From assembly GCA_028722305.1 (NCBI GenBank), contig JAQYHB010000033.1, positions 1-64,000 of the forward strand: a stretch of 64,000 nucleotides of DNA, given 5' to 3'. The translations under genes and the position numbers were made by a program. A model generated the notes under the pieces. That model saw only the letters and a program-made list of their open reading frames with translations. It had not been told where the DNA came from and searched no databases. Of the stretch, positions 8,737 through 16,904 are shown piece after piece (positions within the stretch are counted from its first letter, which is position 1; each line of letters opens with the position of its first letter). The DNA comes from Spirochaetales bacterium (GTDB lineage Bacteria; Spirochaetota; Spirochaetia; Sphaerochaetales; Sphaerochaetaceae).

Positions 8737-8765
8737 TTGCGGACATTTAGAAAAACGAGTACAAA
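8737..8765 (+). promoter_or_regulatory. Promoter of the rplU operon
   Basis: TTGCGG at 8737-8742, a 17-nt spacer and TACAAA at 8760-8765. The predicted transcript would have a leader of only about 25 nt carrying AAAAGGA before the rplU ATG. There is too little room for a structured L21 autoregulatory leader. Confidence 0.5.
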
Positions 8766-8797
8766 GGTTGGTATCTTTTGAAAAGGAACGTAACGAC

Positions 8798-9112
8798 ATG
8801 TACGCACTTGTAGAGATTCTCGGAAAGCAGTACAAAGCCGTCGAGGGCCAGACCATCCAGGTTGATCATATCAACGACAAGAAGGCCGGGGACGCGCTTG
8901 AGTACGCTTCTGTGCTCGCCGTGGTCGACGAGAAGAGCGCCAAGTTCGGTACGCCGTATGTGGAAGGTGCCAAGGTGCAGGCTTCCTACATCGGCGACAA
9001 GAAGGGCGAGAAGGTTCGTGTGTTCAAGTATGAGCGCCGTAAGGGATATCGCAGGACCCAGGGTCACCGCGAGCAGTATTCGCTGATCAAGATTGATCAC
9101 GTTATCGCGTAA
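8798..9112 (+). CDS. rplU: 50S ribosomal protein L21
   Basis: The 104-aa protein is full length for bL21. It has the typical start MYALVEILGKQYKAVEGQ and the C-terminal KYERRKGYRRTQGHR(E/Q) segment. It binds 23S rRNA in the large subunit. The internal ATG at 8798 behind AAAAGGA was chosen over the upstream in-frame codon at 8768, because the conserved L21 N-terminus begins there. First gene of the rplU-rpmA-obg group. Confidence 0.96.
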   Translation: MYALVEILGKQYKAVEGQTIQVDHINDKKAGDALEYASVLAVVDEKSAKFGTPYVEGAKVQASYIGDKKGEKVRVFKYERRKGYRRTQGHREQYSLIKIDHVIA

Positions 9113-9124
9113 GGAGGGAGAGCA

Positions 9125-9388
9125 ATGGCACATAAGAAAGGTGGCGGAAGCTCCCGCAATGGTCGTGACTCGAATGCGCAGCGCCTTGGCGTGAAGCGCT
9201 ATGGTGGCCAGTTTGTCAAGGCTGGTGAGATTATCGTCCGCCAGCGCGGAACCAAGTTCCATCCTGGCGAGAACGTCGGTCTCGGTACCGATTACACCAT
9301 TTTCTCCAAGATTGCCGGCACTGTTGTCTTCAGCGAGCGCAGAAACCGCAAGGTCATCAGCATCAAGCCGGTCGAGGAACAGAACTAA
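9125..9388 (+). CDS. rpmA: 50S ribosomal protein L27
   Basis: The 87-aa protein is full length for bL27 and begins [17 protein letters not shown]. The mature, function-critical N-terminus that reaches toward the peptidyl-transferase centre is therefore encoded directly, with none of the cleavable extension found in Firmicutes. Consistently, no Prp protease gene lies between rplU and rpmA. Shine-Dalgarno AAGGAGG precedes it. Confidence 0.97.
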   Translation: MAHKKGGGSSRNGRDSNAQRLGVKRYGGQFVKAGEIIVRQRGTKFHPGENVGLGTDYTIFSKIAGTVVFSERRNRKVISIKPVEEQN

Positions 9389-9394
9389 CCTATC

Positions 9395-10474
9395 ATGTTC
9401 GGCTTCTCTGACGAAACCTATATCGATGTTGCCTCCGGAAACGGGGGCAACGGTTGTGTCTCCTTCCGTCGGGAACTTTGTGTCCCGAAGGGGGGGCCTG
9501 ATGGCGGCGATGGTGGCCGCGGGGGCGATGTCGTCTTCGTGGTGAAGCCGAATCTTCGTACCCTCGACCGCCTGAAGATGCGCCGCTCCTACAAGGCCGA
9601 GAATGGCCAGAACGGTGGCGGGGCACGGTGTTTCGGCAGGGATGGCAGGGACGTGATCGTCGAAGTGCCGGCGGGGACGGTGATCAAGAACGCGCAAACG
9701 GGAGAGATCATCCAGGACTTGACCGGCATGGACCGCTTTGTCTTCCTGAAGGGCGGCAAGGGCGGGCTTGGCAACTGGCACTTCCGCAGCGCCACGCGAC
9801 AGACTCCCCGCTTCGCCCAGAAGGGGCAAGAGGGCCAGTCGATGCGCGTGGGCGTCGAGCTGCTGCTGATTGCCGATATCGGCTTCGTCGGCTACCCGAA
9901 CGCGGGCAAATCCTCGCTTCTCAACGCGTTGACCAACGCCAGGGCCAAAGTGGCCGGTTATCCGTTCACCACGAAGATTCCCCAGCTCGGCATGATGCGT
10001 TACGGGGACCAGGATGTGGTGCTGGCCGATATTCCCGGCCTGATTGACGGCGCCTCGCAGGGTGCAGGCATGGGCATCAAGTTCCTGCGCCATATCGCCC
10101 GGACCAAGGGGCTGGCCTTTCTGATCGATGTGACAGACGACCGCTATCTGAACGCCTATGACGCGCTCTGTGGCGAGTTGAAGGCCTTCAATCCTGAGAT
10201 GCTGGACAAGCCCTCGGTCATTGTCGCCACGCATATGGACGGTGAGCACGCCGAAGAGCATCTCGCCCAGCTGAAGGAAAAGTATCCCGACAAGGAAATC
10301 GTGCCGATCTGTGTGTTCCTTGACCAGGGAATCGAAGAAGTCAAGCAGGCTTTCATGCGCCTTTCCATGCAGGGAAACAACGGAGTCCCGCAGACGGGAG
10401 GGTTCTCCTCCCATCCAGACCTTGACGCTGAATACGTCATGCCGGAGGAGCAGAAGCAGCCGGAGGAGAAATGA
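9395..10474 (+). CDS. obg: GTPase Obg (CgtA), ribosome assembly
   Basis: This 359-aa GTPase has the glycine-rich Obg fold at residues 1-160 (GNGGNGCVSFRRE, then GGPDGGDGGRGGDV), followed by a G domain with P-loop GYPNAGKSSLLNAL, switch region YPFTTKIPQLG and G3 DIPGLIDGASQG. It acts in large-subunit maturation and stress signalling. The usual C-terminal extension after the G domain is short and acidic. It lies 6 nt after rpmA, in the classic conserved order. Confidence 0.95.
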   Translation: MFGFSDETYIDVASGNGGNGCVSFRRELCVPKGGPDGGDGGRGGDVVFVVKPNLRTLDRLKMRRSYKAENGQNGGGARCFGRDGRDVIVEVPAGTVIKNAQTGEIIQDLTGMDRFVFLKGGKGGLGNWHFRSATRQTPRFAQKGQEGQSMRVGVELLLIADIGFVGYPNAGKSSLLNALTNARAKVAGYPFTTKIPQLGMMRYGDQDVVLADIPGLIDGASQGAGMGIKFLRHIARTKGLAFLIDVTDDRYLNAYDALCGELKAFNPEMLDKPSVIVATHMDGEHAEEHLAQLKEKYPDKEIVPICVFLDQGIEEVKQAFMRLSMQGNNGVPQTGGFSSHPDLDAEYVMPEEQKQPEEK

Positions 10475-10478
10475 CACC

Positions 10479-11129
10479 ATGGAGCATGCGGCAGTCATGC
10501 GCCTTGCCACCGTCATGGTGGGGGGCAGCTTCGATCCCGTCCATCTCGGGCACCTTCATCTGATCCATTCCGTTTTGACCTCCACTGGCTACCGGAGATG
10601 CATTCTTGTCCCGGTGGCCAAAAACAATTTCAAACAGGATGTACAGCTCGCCAGCGGGCTCGACCGCTTCGAGATGCTCCGTCTCGCGGTCAAGGCCTAT
10701 CCTTCGCTCTACCCCAATGATCCGAAGTGTTCCCTGATTGTCGATCCGATGGAGCTGGAGCGTGGCGGTATTTCCTACACCAGCGATACCGTAGCCGAGA
10801 TCTATCAGAAATATCCGGTTGAAGGAAAGCTCGGTGTCGTGATGGGGGACGACCTGCTTCCGGGGCTTCCCAAGTGGCACAATTTCGATGAACTGCGCAA
10901 GGTCGCCACCTTTATAGTCGTCCGTAGGGAGGCTGCGGAACCTGTCTGGAATGGACCGGATATCGATTTGAAATACATTCACGACAGCCTGTTCAGTGAC
11001 AGTTCCACGGAAATCCGTGACGCCATTGGCGCGCTGAGACGTCATAGCGCGATACCGGAAGTGGTCCGGGCTCTTATGCCAAAGGAAGTAGCTGACTATG
11101 TTGAAACCCATCGATTGTACCGCCATTGA
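10479..11129 (+). CDS. nadD: Nicotinate-nucleotide adenylyltransferase
   Basis: This 216-aa enzyme of NAD synthesis transfers AMP to nicotinate mononucleotide. It has the nucleotidylyltransferase motif GGSFDPVHLGHLHL near the N-terminus and the C-terminal ISSTEIR-like motif as DSSTEIRDAI. The ATG at 10479 follows CGGAGGAG, which lies within the end of obg. Two later Mets precede the GGSFDP motif, so the true start could be a few codons further in. Overlaps yqeK by 32 nt. Confidence 0.93.
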   Translation: MEHAAVMRLATVMVGGSFDPVHLGHLHLIHSVLTSTGYRRCILVPVAKNNFKQDVQLASGLDRFEMLRLAVKAYPSLYPNDPKCSLIVDPMELERGGISYTSDTVAEIYQKYPVEGKLGVVMGDDLLPGLPKWHNFDELRKVATFIVVRREAAEPVWNGPDIDLKYIHDSLFSDSSTEIRDAIGALRRHSAIPEVVRALMPKEVADYVETHRLYRH

Positions 11130-11685
11130 GGCAAGGATCCGGAGTTGCGAGAGCAACCACCGCTTTACCCACAGCGTCAGCGTGGCGCTGACCAACATCC
11201 GCCTTTCCCATATGTTCGGGGAGACTCTGAATGACAACGAGCTGTACGCCTGTGGCCTGCTCCATGACATCTGCCGGGAGTGGAGCGACGAGCAGCTGTA
11301 CGATTTCATCGATACCCATCACGTGGAGCTTGAACCGGAGGAGCTGTCCCAGTCCCAGCTGCTGCATGGGCCTGTCGCTTCGGCGCTGCTGAAAGAAGAG
11401 GGATATGACGGAAATCTGGCCACCGCGGTCAGGTGGCATACCCTCGGTTCGGTCGACATGGGGCGCATGGGCCTGGTGCTTTTCGTCAGCGATTATCTGG
11501 AGCCGCTGCGCACTCATATCACTGACGCGGAGAGGGGTGAGTTGCTGAACCAGAAAACCCTGGATGCCGTGGCGCTTGCCATCCTCTTGAAGCAGGACCG
11601 GTATTTCCAGGAGATGGGACGGGAGAACGCCCATTCCACCATGGCTCTGGAAGCTTGGCTCAAGGAAAGGAAACGGATTCAATGA
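11098..11685 (+). CDS. yqeK: YqeK-type HD-domain hydrolase (diadenosine tetraphosphatase)
   Basis: The 195-aa HD-superfamily phosphohydrolase has HRFTHSVSVA (first His), CGLLHDICREW (HD pair), LLHGPVASALL, AVRWHTLG and FVSDYLEP. This order is seen in YqeK proteins that cleave Ap4A to two ADP, and the position directly after nadD is the usual one. Start ATG at 11098 behind AAAGGAAG, within the end of nadD. It ends in a 4-nt overlap with the lipoprotein gene. Confidence 0.88.
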   Translation: MLKPIDCTAIEARIRSCESNHRFTHSVSVALTNIRLSHMFGETLNDNELYACGLLHDICREWSDEQLYDFIDTHHVELEPEELSQSQLLHGPVASALLKEEGYDGNLATAVRWHTLGSVDMGRMGLVLFVSDYLEPLRTHITDAERGELLNQKTLDAVALAILLKQDRYFQEMGRENAHSTMALEAWLKERKRIQ

Positions 11686-12233
11686 GGTTCCGTTGGCTTC
11701 CTGTGGGGATTGTCATGCCGCTCCTGCTTTTCGGTTGTTCCCGGAAGACCGAGGCGACATACCTGACCTTTGGCGACGATGCGGTGACGATTATCCGAGA
11801 AGGTTCGGTGCTGACAGTCATTGACATGCCGAGCCGGGTTGTGGAATCGTACGGAGCGTGGCGCGACATCTCCCCAGAAGAGGCGGTGAGGGCGCTGGCT
11901 CCCGTCGAGCAGGGGACGCTCTACGCGGCTCCCGCGGAGAACCTGAAGCGCCTGAAGCTGTTGCTTTCGGCTCTCAGCAGGGAGACGGACGTGGATGACG
12001 GATGGGAGGCGCTTTCCGCCAGCCGCAGGCAGGTGAAGAAGAGCGCGCTTCCCCAGACACTGGAGTCGCTTGCCCAGGCTCCTGGCCTTTGGAAGGAGCT
12101 GGGCAAGGCAAACCATTGGACGCACCTTGACCTTGGCCAGGTGTTGCCAGAGGCGATTGATTGGAATAAGACGGAACCCTGGTTGGATGTGTGGTTCCAA
12201 GGAGCCCTAAGGGCAGGACGGAGGAGAGACTGA
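11682..12233 (+). CDS. Small predicted lipoprotein of unknown function
   Basis: The 183-aa product has a lipoprotein signal (VGIVMPLLLFGC, lipobox LLFGC at about residues 15-19) and a mature part without recognisable motifs. The start overlaps the yqeK stop (ATGA). In related genomes a LytR/CpsA-type envelope protein often sits between yqeK and rsfS; I see none of that family's motifs here. It is co-transcribed with NAD and ribosome-maturation genes, but no role can be assigned. Confidence 0.7.
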   Translation: MRFRWLPVGIVMPLLLFGCSRKTEATYLTFGDDAVTIIREGSVLTVIDMPSRVVESYGAWRDISPEEAVRALAPVEQGTLYAAPAENLKRLKLLLSALSRETDVDDGWEALSASRRQVKKSALPQTLESLAQAPGLWKELGKANHWTHLDLGQVLPEAIDWNKTEPWLDVWFQGALRAGRRRD

Positions 12234-12234
12234 T

Positions 12235-12579
12235 ATGTTGACAGAGAAGATTCTTGATCAGGCTGAAAGCTTGAAGCGTTTTCTTGAGGATAATCGTTGC
12301 GCTGATGTGGAGATCCTTGATGTGAATCCCGAATGCAGCTGGGCCGATTGCTTCGTAATCGCCACGGTGAACAGCACCGGACATCTGCAAGGTGTCGTGC
12401 ACGAGCTGTGGGGAGAGCTGGAGACGCTCGGGCTGAAGGTGAACAACCGCCACAAGAGTCCGGCCGGTGATGGATGGACGTTGGTGGACTGTGGCCCGAT
12501 CGTCATCCACCTGATGAGCTCCGAGCTGAGGGAATTCTATTCCTTGGAGAAGCTTTGGGCGAAGAAGGTCGAAGGCTGA
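12235..12579 (+). CDS. rsfS: Ribosome silencing factor RsfS
   Basis: The 114-aa protein matches the RsfS/YbeB family in length and motifs (DVEILDVNPECSWADCFVIA, then GWTLVDCGPIVIHLM and LEKLW near the C-terminus). It binds L14 and blocks subunit joining when nutrients are scarce. It is the last gene of the operon, and an intrinsic terminator follows. Confidence 0.93.
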   Translation: MLTEKILDQAESLKRFLEDNRCADVEILDVNPECSWADCFVIATVNSTGHLQGVVHELWGELETLGLKVNNRHKSPAGDGWTLVDCGPIVIHLMSSELREFYSLEKLWAKKVEG

Positions 12580-12604
12580 GACCTCCAAGAAAACGAAAAC
12601 AAGT

Positions 12605-12642
12605 ATGCCCCGATGACAGGTGCTGTCTTTCGGGGCATTTTT
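12605..12642 (+). terminator. Intrinsic terminator of the rplU-rsfS operon
   Basis: A perfect 9-bp stem ATGCCCCGA/TCGGGGCAT encloses a second small stem GACAG/CTGTC and is followed by five T. It lies between the rsfS stop and the converging ABC ATPase gene. Confidence 0.85.
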
Positions 12643-12697
12643 GTGGTTTCGATATGTCTCGGACGTTGAGAACCAACGCGTGGACAACAATGCTGGG

Positions 12698-13486
12698 TCA
12701 CTTGGTGAGCAATCCCTCGTCGTCGTCATACTCCTTGTTGCGTACGGTCCTGAAGAGCTTGACCAGTTTGGAAACAGTCAGTCGTTTCTTCTCCTCGCCA
12801 TTGATGTCCAGCACGATTTGTCCGTCATCCATCATGACCAGGCGGTTGCCGTAGTTGATGGCGAACTCCATGTTGTGGGTGACCATCAGCGCGGTCAGGT
12901 TGTACTGGCTGATGTACTGGGTGGTCAGGTCCATGACGATTTGGGCGTTGCGCGGATCCAGGGCGGCGGTGTGCTCGTCGAGCAGGACCAGCTGCGGCTT
13001 GCTCATGACCGTCATCAGCAGCGTCAGCGCCTGCCTTTGCCCGCCGGAGAGCAGTCCGACGTTGTCCTCCAGCCGCGAGGAAAGCCCGATCGGCTCGAGC
13101 AGTTTGGCGAATTCCTCCTTTTTCGCCTTGTTCAGGCTCCGCCGGAGCCCCTTCATGCCTTTGGTCGAGGCGGTAATCATGTTGTCCGCGATCGACATGC
13201 TTGCCGCCGTGCCTTTGGTCGGGTCCTGGAAGATGCGGCCGATGGTGAAGGCCCTGCGGTACTCGGGCATGTGGGTGATGTTCTTGCCGTTCAGGAGGAT
13301 CTCCCCGCTGGTCACCGGATAGGTGCCGCTGATCAGGTTGAACAGCGTGCTCTTTCCACTGCCATTGGAGCCGATGACGCAGATGACATCGCCGTCGTTG
13401 ACCGTCAGGCTCACGTTCTCCAGAGCGGTCTTTTCGTTGACCGTGCCTGGATAGAACACCTTGGTGATGTGCTTGATCTCAAGCAT
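12698..13486 (-). CDS. ABC transporter ATP-binding protein (TrpZ-like)
   Basis: The 262-aa ATPase has Walker A GSNGSGKSTLFNLI, signature LSGGQRQALTLLM, Walker B LVLLDEHTAALD and H-loop VTHNMEFA. The HTAALD Walker-B variant is typical of ATPases paired with ABC_sub_bind-type binding proteins. The start MLEIKHITKVF was placed at 13486; the longer frame upstream overlaps the permease and is not protein-like. It overlaps the permease stop by 8 nt and is the last gene of a minus-strand importer operon. Confidence 0.87.
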   Translation of the reverse strand: MLEIKHITKVFYPGTVNEKTALENVSLTVNDGDVICVIGSNGSGKSTLFNLISGTYPVTSGEILLNGKNITHMPEYRRAFTIGRIFQDPTKGTAASMSIADNMITASTKGMKGLRRSLNKAKKEEFAKLLEPIGLSSRLEDNVGLLSGGQRQALTLLMTVMSKPQLVLLDEHTAALDPRNAQIVMDLTTQYISQYNLTALMVTHNMEFAINYGNRLVMMDDGQIVLDINGEEKKRLTVSKLVKLFRTVRNKEYDDDEGLLTK

Positions 13487-14414
13487 TGTCGGCCTCCTTC
13501 TTCGCTTGGCGCTCGAGCGCCTTTTTCTTGGCTCCACTCTGGGAAGCGCGGCTCCGCATTTCGGCCACATAGAGGCTGACGATAACGAGGATTCCGGTCA
13601 ACAGCTTGAAGTCGTTCGGGGTGATGTGGATCAGGTAGCCGTATTTGCGCCCGAAGAACATCAGCGCCTTATAGATGATTCCCCCCAGCAGGGCGCGCAG
13701 TGTGATCAGTCCGATGCGGTTGCTGGAGAAGAGGAACTCGCCAAGCATGATGCCGGCCAGTCCCTGGACGACCATACCCTGGCCGAGATTCGCGTCAGCG
13801 AAGCCCTGGTACTGGGCCAGCATGGCGCCGGATAGTCCGATCAGGCCGTTGGACAGGCAGAAGCCGATATCTTTCAGCAAAGCGGGATTCATGCCTTGGC
13901 TGATGACCATCTGCTCGTTGCTTCCCATCGCTCCGATGGCGATGCCAAGGTCGGTGCGGAAGAAAAGGTCGAACAGGCCCTTGACCAGCAGCACCAGCAG
14001 GATGGTGCCGAGCAACGAGGCGTACTCGCTGGGCAGGAAGCTGAACCATTTGGGCAGGTAGGTGTAGAGCGTGTTGATCCGCAGGAGCGGGAGGTTGGCC
14101 TTGTTGCCCAAGACTCGCAGGTTGATCGAGTAGAGCATCGTCATGGTGAGGATGCTCGCGAGCAGGCCGGGAATGTGCAACCGGTTGTGGATTTCCGCGG
14201 TTACCAGACCGCAGAGCGCGCCCCCAACGAAGGCGAGCAACATAGCGACGATGATGGGCATGCCCTTGGTGATGCAGACCGCGCAGATGGCGGCTCCCGT
14301 GGCGACGCTGCCGTCGCAGGTCAGGTCCGCCATGTCCATGATGCGGAACGAGATGAGGATTCCCAGCACCATGACCCCGAAAATGAGCCCATCGACAAAA
14401 ATACCTTCTATCAT
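13479..14414 (-). CDS. ABC transporter permease (TrpY-like)
   Basis: The 311-aa integral membrane protein has about eight hydrophobic segments, beginning MIEGIFVDGLIFGVMVLG, and the conserved block ADLTCDGSVATGAAI found in permeases paired with ABC_sub_bind proteins. The basic tail (KKKALERQAKKEAD) is cytoplasmic. The start at 14414 has GAGGT just ahead and matches the family N-terminus; the open frame upstream is not coding. A terminator-like hairpin lies between the upstream binding-protein gene and this start. Confidence 0.85.
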   Translation of the reverse strand: MIEGIFVDGLIFGVMVLGILISFRIMDMADLTCDGSVATGAAICAVCITKGMPIIVAMLLAFVGGALCGLVTAEIHNRLHIPGLLASILTMTMLYSINLRVLGNKANLPLLRINTLYTYLPKWFSFLPSEYASLLGTILLVLLVKGLFDLFFRTDLGIAIGAMGSNEQMVISQGMNPALLKDIGFCLSNGLIGLSGAMLAQYQGFADANLGQGMVVQGLAGIMLGEFLFSSNRIGLITLRALLGGIIYKALMFFGRKYGYLIHITPNDFKLLTGILVIVSLYVAEMRSRASQSGAKKKALERQAKKEADNA

Positions 14415-14426
14415 ATGTACCTCATG

Positions 14427-14455
14427 AAAAATGCCGCCGGTATCGCCCGACGGCA
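14427..14455 (-). terminator. Attenuator-like intrinsic terminator between binding protein and permease
   Basis: On the minus strand a 9-bp stem (TGCCGTCGG/CCGGCGGCA, one G-U pair, loop GCGATA) is followed by five T. It lies within the 59-nt gap between the binding-protein stop and the permease start. Partial termination here would give more binding protein than membrane components, a common arrangement in importers. Confidence 0.75.
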
Positions 14456-14473
14456 CAGTGTAGCATGTTTCAG

Positions 14474-15481
14474 TTATTTCTGGGATACCTGCTTGCCGTC
14501 TTGGATGAGGACGGCGGCATCCTTGAGCACATCGTCGCTGAAGGTGTAGCCGAGCTTCTTCGCCTGGTCCAGGTTGAGCCACAGCTCGATGTCGCTGGTG
14601 TTGGTCATGTAGACCGCGCCGTTGTCGCCGATGGTGCGGGGATCGGTTCCTTTCAGGCACTGCTCGATCACCTTGCCGGTATTGATGCCGATGGCATAGT
14701 AGTCGCAGCCCCAGGCGATCAGGAAGTTCGAATCGGGAGCAACGGACGGATCGCTGGAGAAGAGTCCTTTCTGTGCCTTGTTGCAGACCTCGTCGATGGC
14801 GGGGAAGGCGCTGATGACGGCGTTGTCGGTGGCGATATAGATGGCGTCCACACGATCGATGATCGACTGGGCAGCCATCTTGACCTCGCTGGTGTTGTTG
14901 ACGGCCACCCCGACGAATGCCACGCCAAGCTTCTCGCAGGCGGCCTTTGCCTGCTCCATCTGTACGACGCCGTTAGCCTCGCTGGAGCAGTAGATGTTGC
15001 CGATCGTCTTCGCGTTGGTCACCTTGACAAGCAACTGGATCTGGCTCTCGACCGAGTTCATATCGGAGACACCGCAGACCAGGCCGGTGTTGAGCCCGGC
15101 TTGGTTGGGATCGGTGACGGCGGAGTAGACGACCGGGATGTCGCTGAAGGTGTTGGCAAGCGACTGGGCGCTCGGGGTGGCGATGCCGACCACCAGGTCG
15201 TCCTTGTCGCTCTTGAACTTCTGGGTGATGGAATTGACCGTGGAGATGTCTCCATTGGCGTTCTGCAGGTCAAAGGTGATTTTCAAATCAGTCGTGGCCA
15301 GATAATCCTGCAGGCCCTGCTCGACCTTGTCGAGAGCCGGGTGCGGCAGCAACTTGGATACGCCAATCTTGTAGACCTTTTCCCCGGAACTCTGCTGGGC
15401 GGTTCCCTCTATCTGGCCGCCAGCGATAAGCGGAAGCGAGGCGAGAAGCGCCATCGCACACGCAAGCAACTGTTTTTTCAT
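14474..15481 (-). CDS. ABC_sub_bind-family substrate-binding protein (TrpX-like), copy 1
   Basis: The 335-aa exported protein starts with a signal peptide (MKKQLLACAMALLASLPLIA) and belongs to the ABC_sub_bind family (KIGVSKLLPHPALDKVEQG, DIPVVYSAVTDP, SEVKMAAQSIIDRVDAIYI, TDNAVISAF). Its paralogue lies just upstream and shares the same motif order throughout. Characterised relatives (TrpX) bind aromatic amino acids; that substrate is only a possibility here. It has its own extended -10 promoter. Confidence 0.87.
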   Translation of the reverse strand: MKKQLLACAMALLASLPLIAGGQIEGTAQQSSGEKVYKIGVSKLLPHPALDKVEQGLQDYLATTDLKITFDLQNANGDISTVNSITQKFKSDKDDLVVGIATPSAQSLANTFSDIPVVYSAVTDPNQAGLNTGLVCGVSDMNSVESQIQLLVKVTNAKTIGNIYCSSEANGVVQMEQAKAACEKLGVAFVGVAVNNTSEVKMAAQSIIDRVDAIYIATDNAVISAFPAIDEVCNKAQKGLFSSDPSVAPDSNFLIAWGCDYYAIGINTGKVIEQCLKGTDPRTIGDNGAVYMTNTSDIELWLNLDQAKKLGYTFSDDVLKDAAVLIQDGKQVSQK

Positions 15482-15526
15482 GATTCAAATGCCTCCATTG
15501 TGTTTGAAAACAACAATATTGAGCGA

Positions 15527-15535
15527 AGTATAGCA
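15527..15535 (-). promoter_or_regulatory. Extended -10 promoter element of binding-protein copy 1
   Basis: On the minus strand TGC-TATACT forms an extended -10 box about 45 nt upstream of the start codon. No good -35 is seen; that region is the tail of the preceding hairpin. It would let copy 1 be transcribed separately from copy 2. Confidence 0.5.
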
Positions 15536-15600
15536 CAAAGAAACCGGGCGTGTATACAAAACTATGAATAAAAATCCAGTAGTCATGCATGCACGCCCGG
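15536..15600 (-). terminator. Probable terminator after binding-protein copy 2
   Basis: Inverted arms CCGGGCGTG (15544-15552) and CACGCCCGG (15592-15600), extendable through a G-T pair, enclose a 39-nt loop. On the minus strand they are followed by TTTCTTTG. The long loop makes it weaker than a standard terminator. The promoter of copy 1 begins within its tail. Confidence 0.5.
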
Positions 15601-15630
15601 AAAGGAGGAGGAATGGACGCCTGGTCTTGC

Positions 15631-16647
15631 TCAGCGGTTCTCTATCGTCTTGCCATCCTTGACCACGTAGTTGGCCTGTGCCAGAAGGTCTGCCGGAATC
15701 TCGATGCCGAGATAGCTGGCGCTGTCCAGGTTGAAGATCAGGTCCATCAGCTTCATGTCGGTGAAGAAGACGGCTCCGATGTCCTTTGGATTTTCCCCAC
15801 GCAGCACTCTCTCGACGATTCTGCCCGACTCATACCCGTGGTTGTAGTAGTTGAAGGAGGAGCTCATGAAGAAATCGGTACCCTCGCTGGAAGTGGTGTC
15901 GGAGTTGAACAACGGCTTCTTCGCGGCGTAGCAGACCTCGTCGACGCTGGCGATTGCGCTGACCACCGTGTTGTCGATGGCGACGTACATGCCGTCGACA
16001 CGGTCGATGATCGACTGGGCGGCCATCTTCACCTCGCTGCTGTTCTGTACCGCGGCCCCGACGAAGGTGATGCCGTTGGCCTCGCAGACCTGTTTGGCGA
16101 CCTCCATCTGGTAGACGCCGTTGGCCTCGCTGGCGGTGTAGACCATGCCCATCGTCTTGATGTTGGTCGCCTTGAAGAACATCTCAAGCTGTTCCTTCTG
16201 GGGGCTCTTGTCGCTAGCGCCACAGACATTGGTCTCGGTCTGGTGGTCGTAATCGGCGATCAGGCCGGCGGAGAGCGGATCGGTGACACCGCTGAACACC
16301 ACCGGGATGTCCTTGAAGGTGGTGGCGAGGGCTTGGGCCGGAGGAGTGGCGATGCCGACGACGGCGTCGCACTTGGAGTCCTTGAATTTCTGTGCGATCG
16401 AGATGGCGGTGGAGACATCCCCGTTGCAGTTCTGCCGGTCATAGGTAATGGAAAGGTCGGTCGTCGCAAGGTAATCCATGATGCCCTGCTCGATGGCGTC
16501 CAGAGCCGGATGGCTCATCATCTTCGAGATGCCGACGACATACGTTTTCTGGGTGGCACCCGCTTGGGCGGTCTCCTTCGTTCCCTGGGCGAAGACCATG
16601 GAAGCGATAGCAAAAAGCGCGATACTCGCGATGAATGTCTTTTTCAT
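15631..16647 (-). CDS. ABC_sub_bind-family substrate-binding protein (TrpX-like), copy 2
   Basis: The 338-aa exported protein has a signal peptide (MKKTFIASIALFAIASMVFA) followed by QGTKETAQ, and the family motifs YVVGISKMMSHPALDAIEQ, DIPVVFSGVTDP and SEVKMAAQSIIDRVDGMYV. It is clearly a tandem duplicate of copy 1, diverged in the C-terminal lobe (for example SSSFNYYNHGYESGRIVERV), so the two may bind different ligands for one permease/ATPase pair. First gene of the minus-strand operon, with a strong promoter. Confidence 0.87.
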   Translation of the reverse strand: MKKTFIASIALFAIASMVFAQGTKETAQAGATQKTYVVGISKMMSHPALDAIEQGIMDYLATTDLSITYDRQNCNGDVSTAISIAQKFKDSKCDAVVGIATPPAQALATTFKDIPVVFSGVTDPLSAGLIADYDHQTETNVCGASDKSPQKEQLEMFFKATNIKTMGMVYTASEANGVYQMEVAKQVCEANGITFVGAAVQNSSEVKMAAQSIIDRVDGMYVAIDNTVVSAIASVDEVCYAAKKPLFNSDTTSSEGTDFFMSSSFNYYNHGYESGRIVERVLRGENPKDIGAVFFTDMKLMDLIFNLDSASYLGIEIPADLLAQANYVVKDGKTIENR

Positions 16648-16667
16648 AAGTGGACCTCTTGGATGTT

Positions 16668-16696
16668 ACTTTAGGAAGAAACATCATTCCTGTCAA
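16668..16696 (-). promoter_or_regulatory. Promoter of the TrpXYZ-like importer operon
   Basis: On the minus strand TTGACA (16691-16696), a 17-nt spacer and TAAAGT (16668-16673). Transcription should start near 16661, about 14 nt before the ATG, with AGAGGT as the Shine-Dalgarno. Confidence 0.65.
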
Positions 16697-16824
16697 GATA
16701 CTGTTTACAGAAACAATGCGATTGCAGGGGTATCCATCCCAAAAAGTCGCTAGCGGACATGATCCATTCTGGAAACGAGCGGATATCGCGAAGCAGTGCA
16801 TATTCATGCAGGTTGTTTTCCATC

Positions 16825-16859
16825 TTTTGCATAAAATCCCTTCACATTTTAATGCAAAA
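16825..16859. promoter_or_regulatory. Near-perfect inverted repeat upstream of the poly-gamma-glutamate operon
   Basis: TTTTGCATAAAAT and ATTTTAATGCAAAA (one extra A) flank an 8-nt centre, in an AT-rich stretch. No T-run follows, so it is not a terminator. It lies just ahead of plausible -10 boxes (TTTAAT at 16862, TAGTAT at 16876) for the downstream lipoprotein, and is a candidate operator for that operon. Confidence 0.45.
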
Positions 16860-16904
16860 ACTTTAATCTTGGAGTAGTATTGGTTCCACCAAGGGGGTAA
16901 CCAC

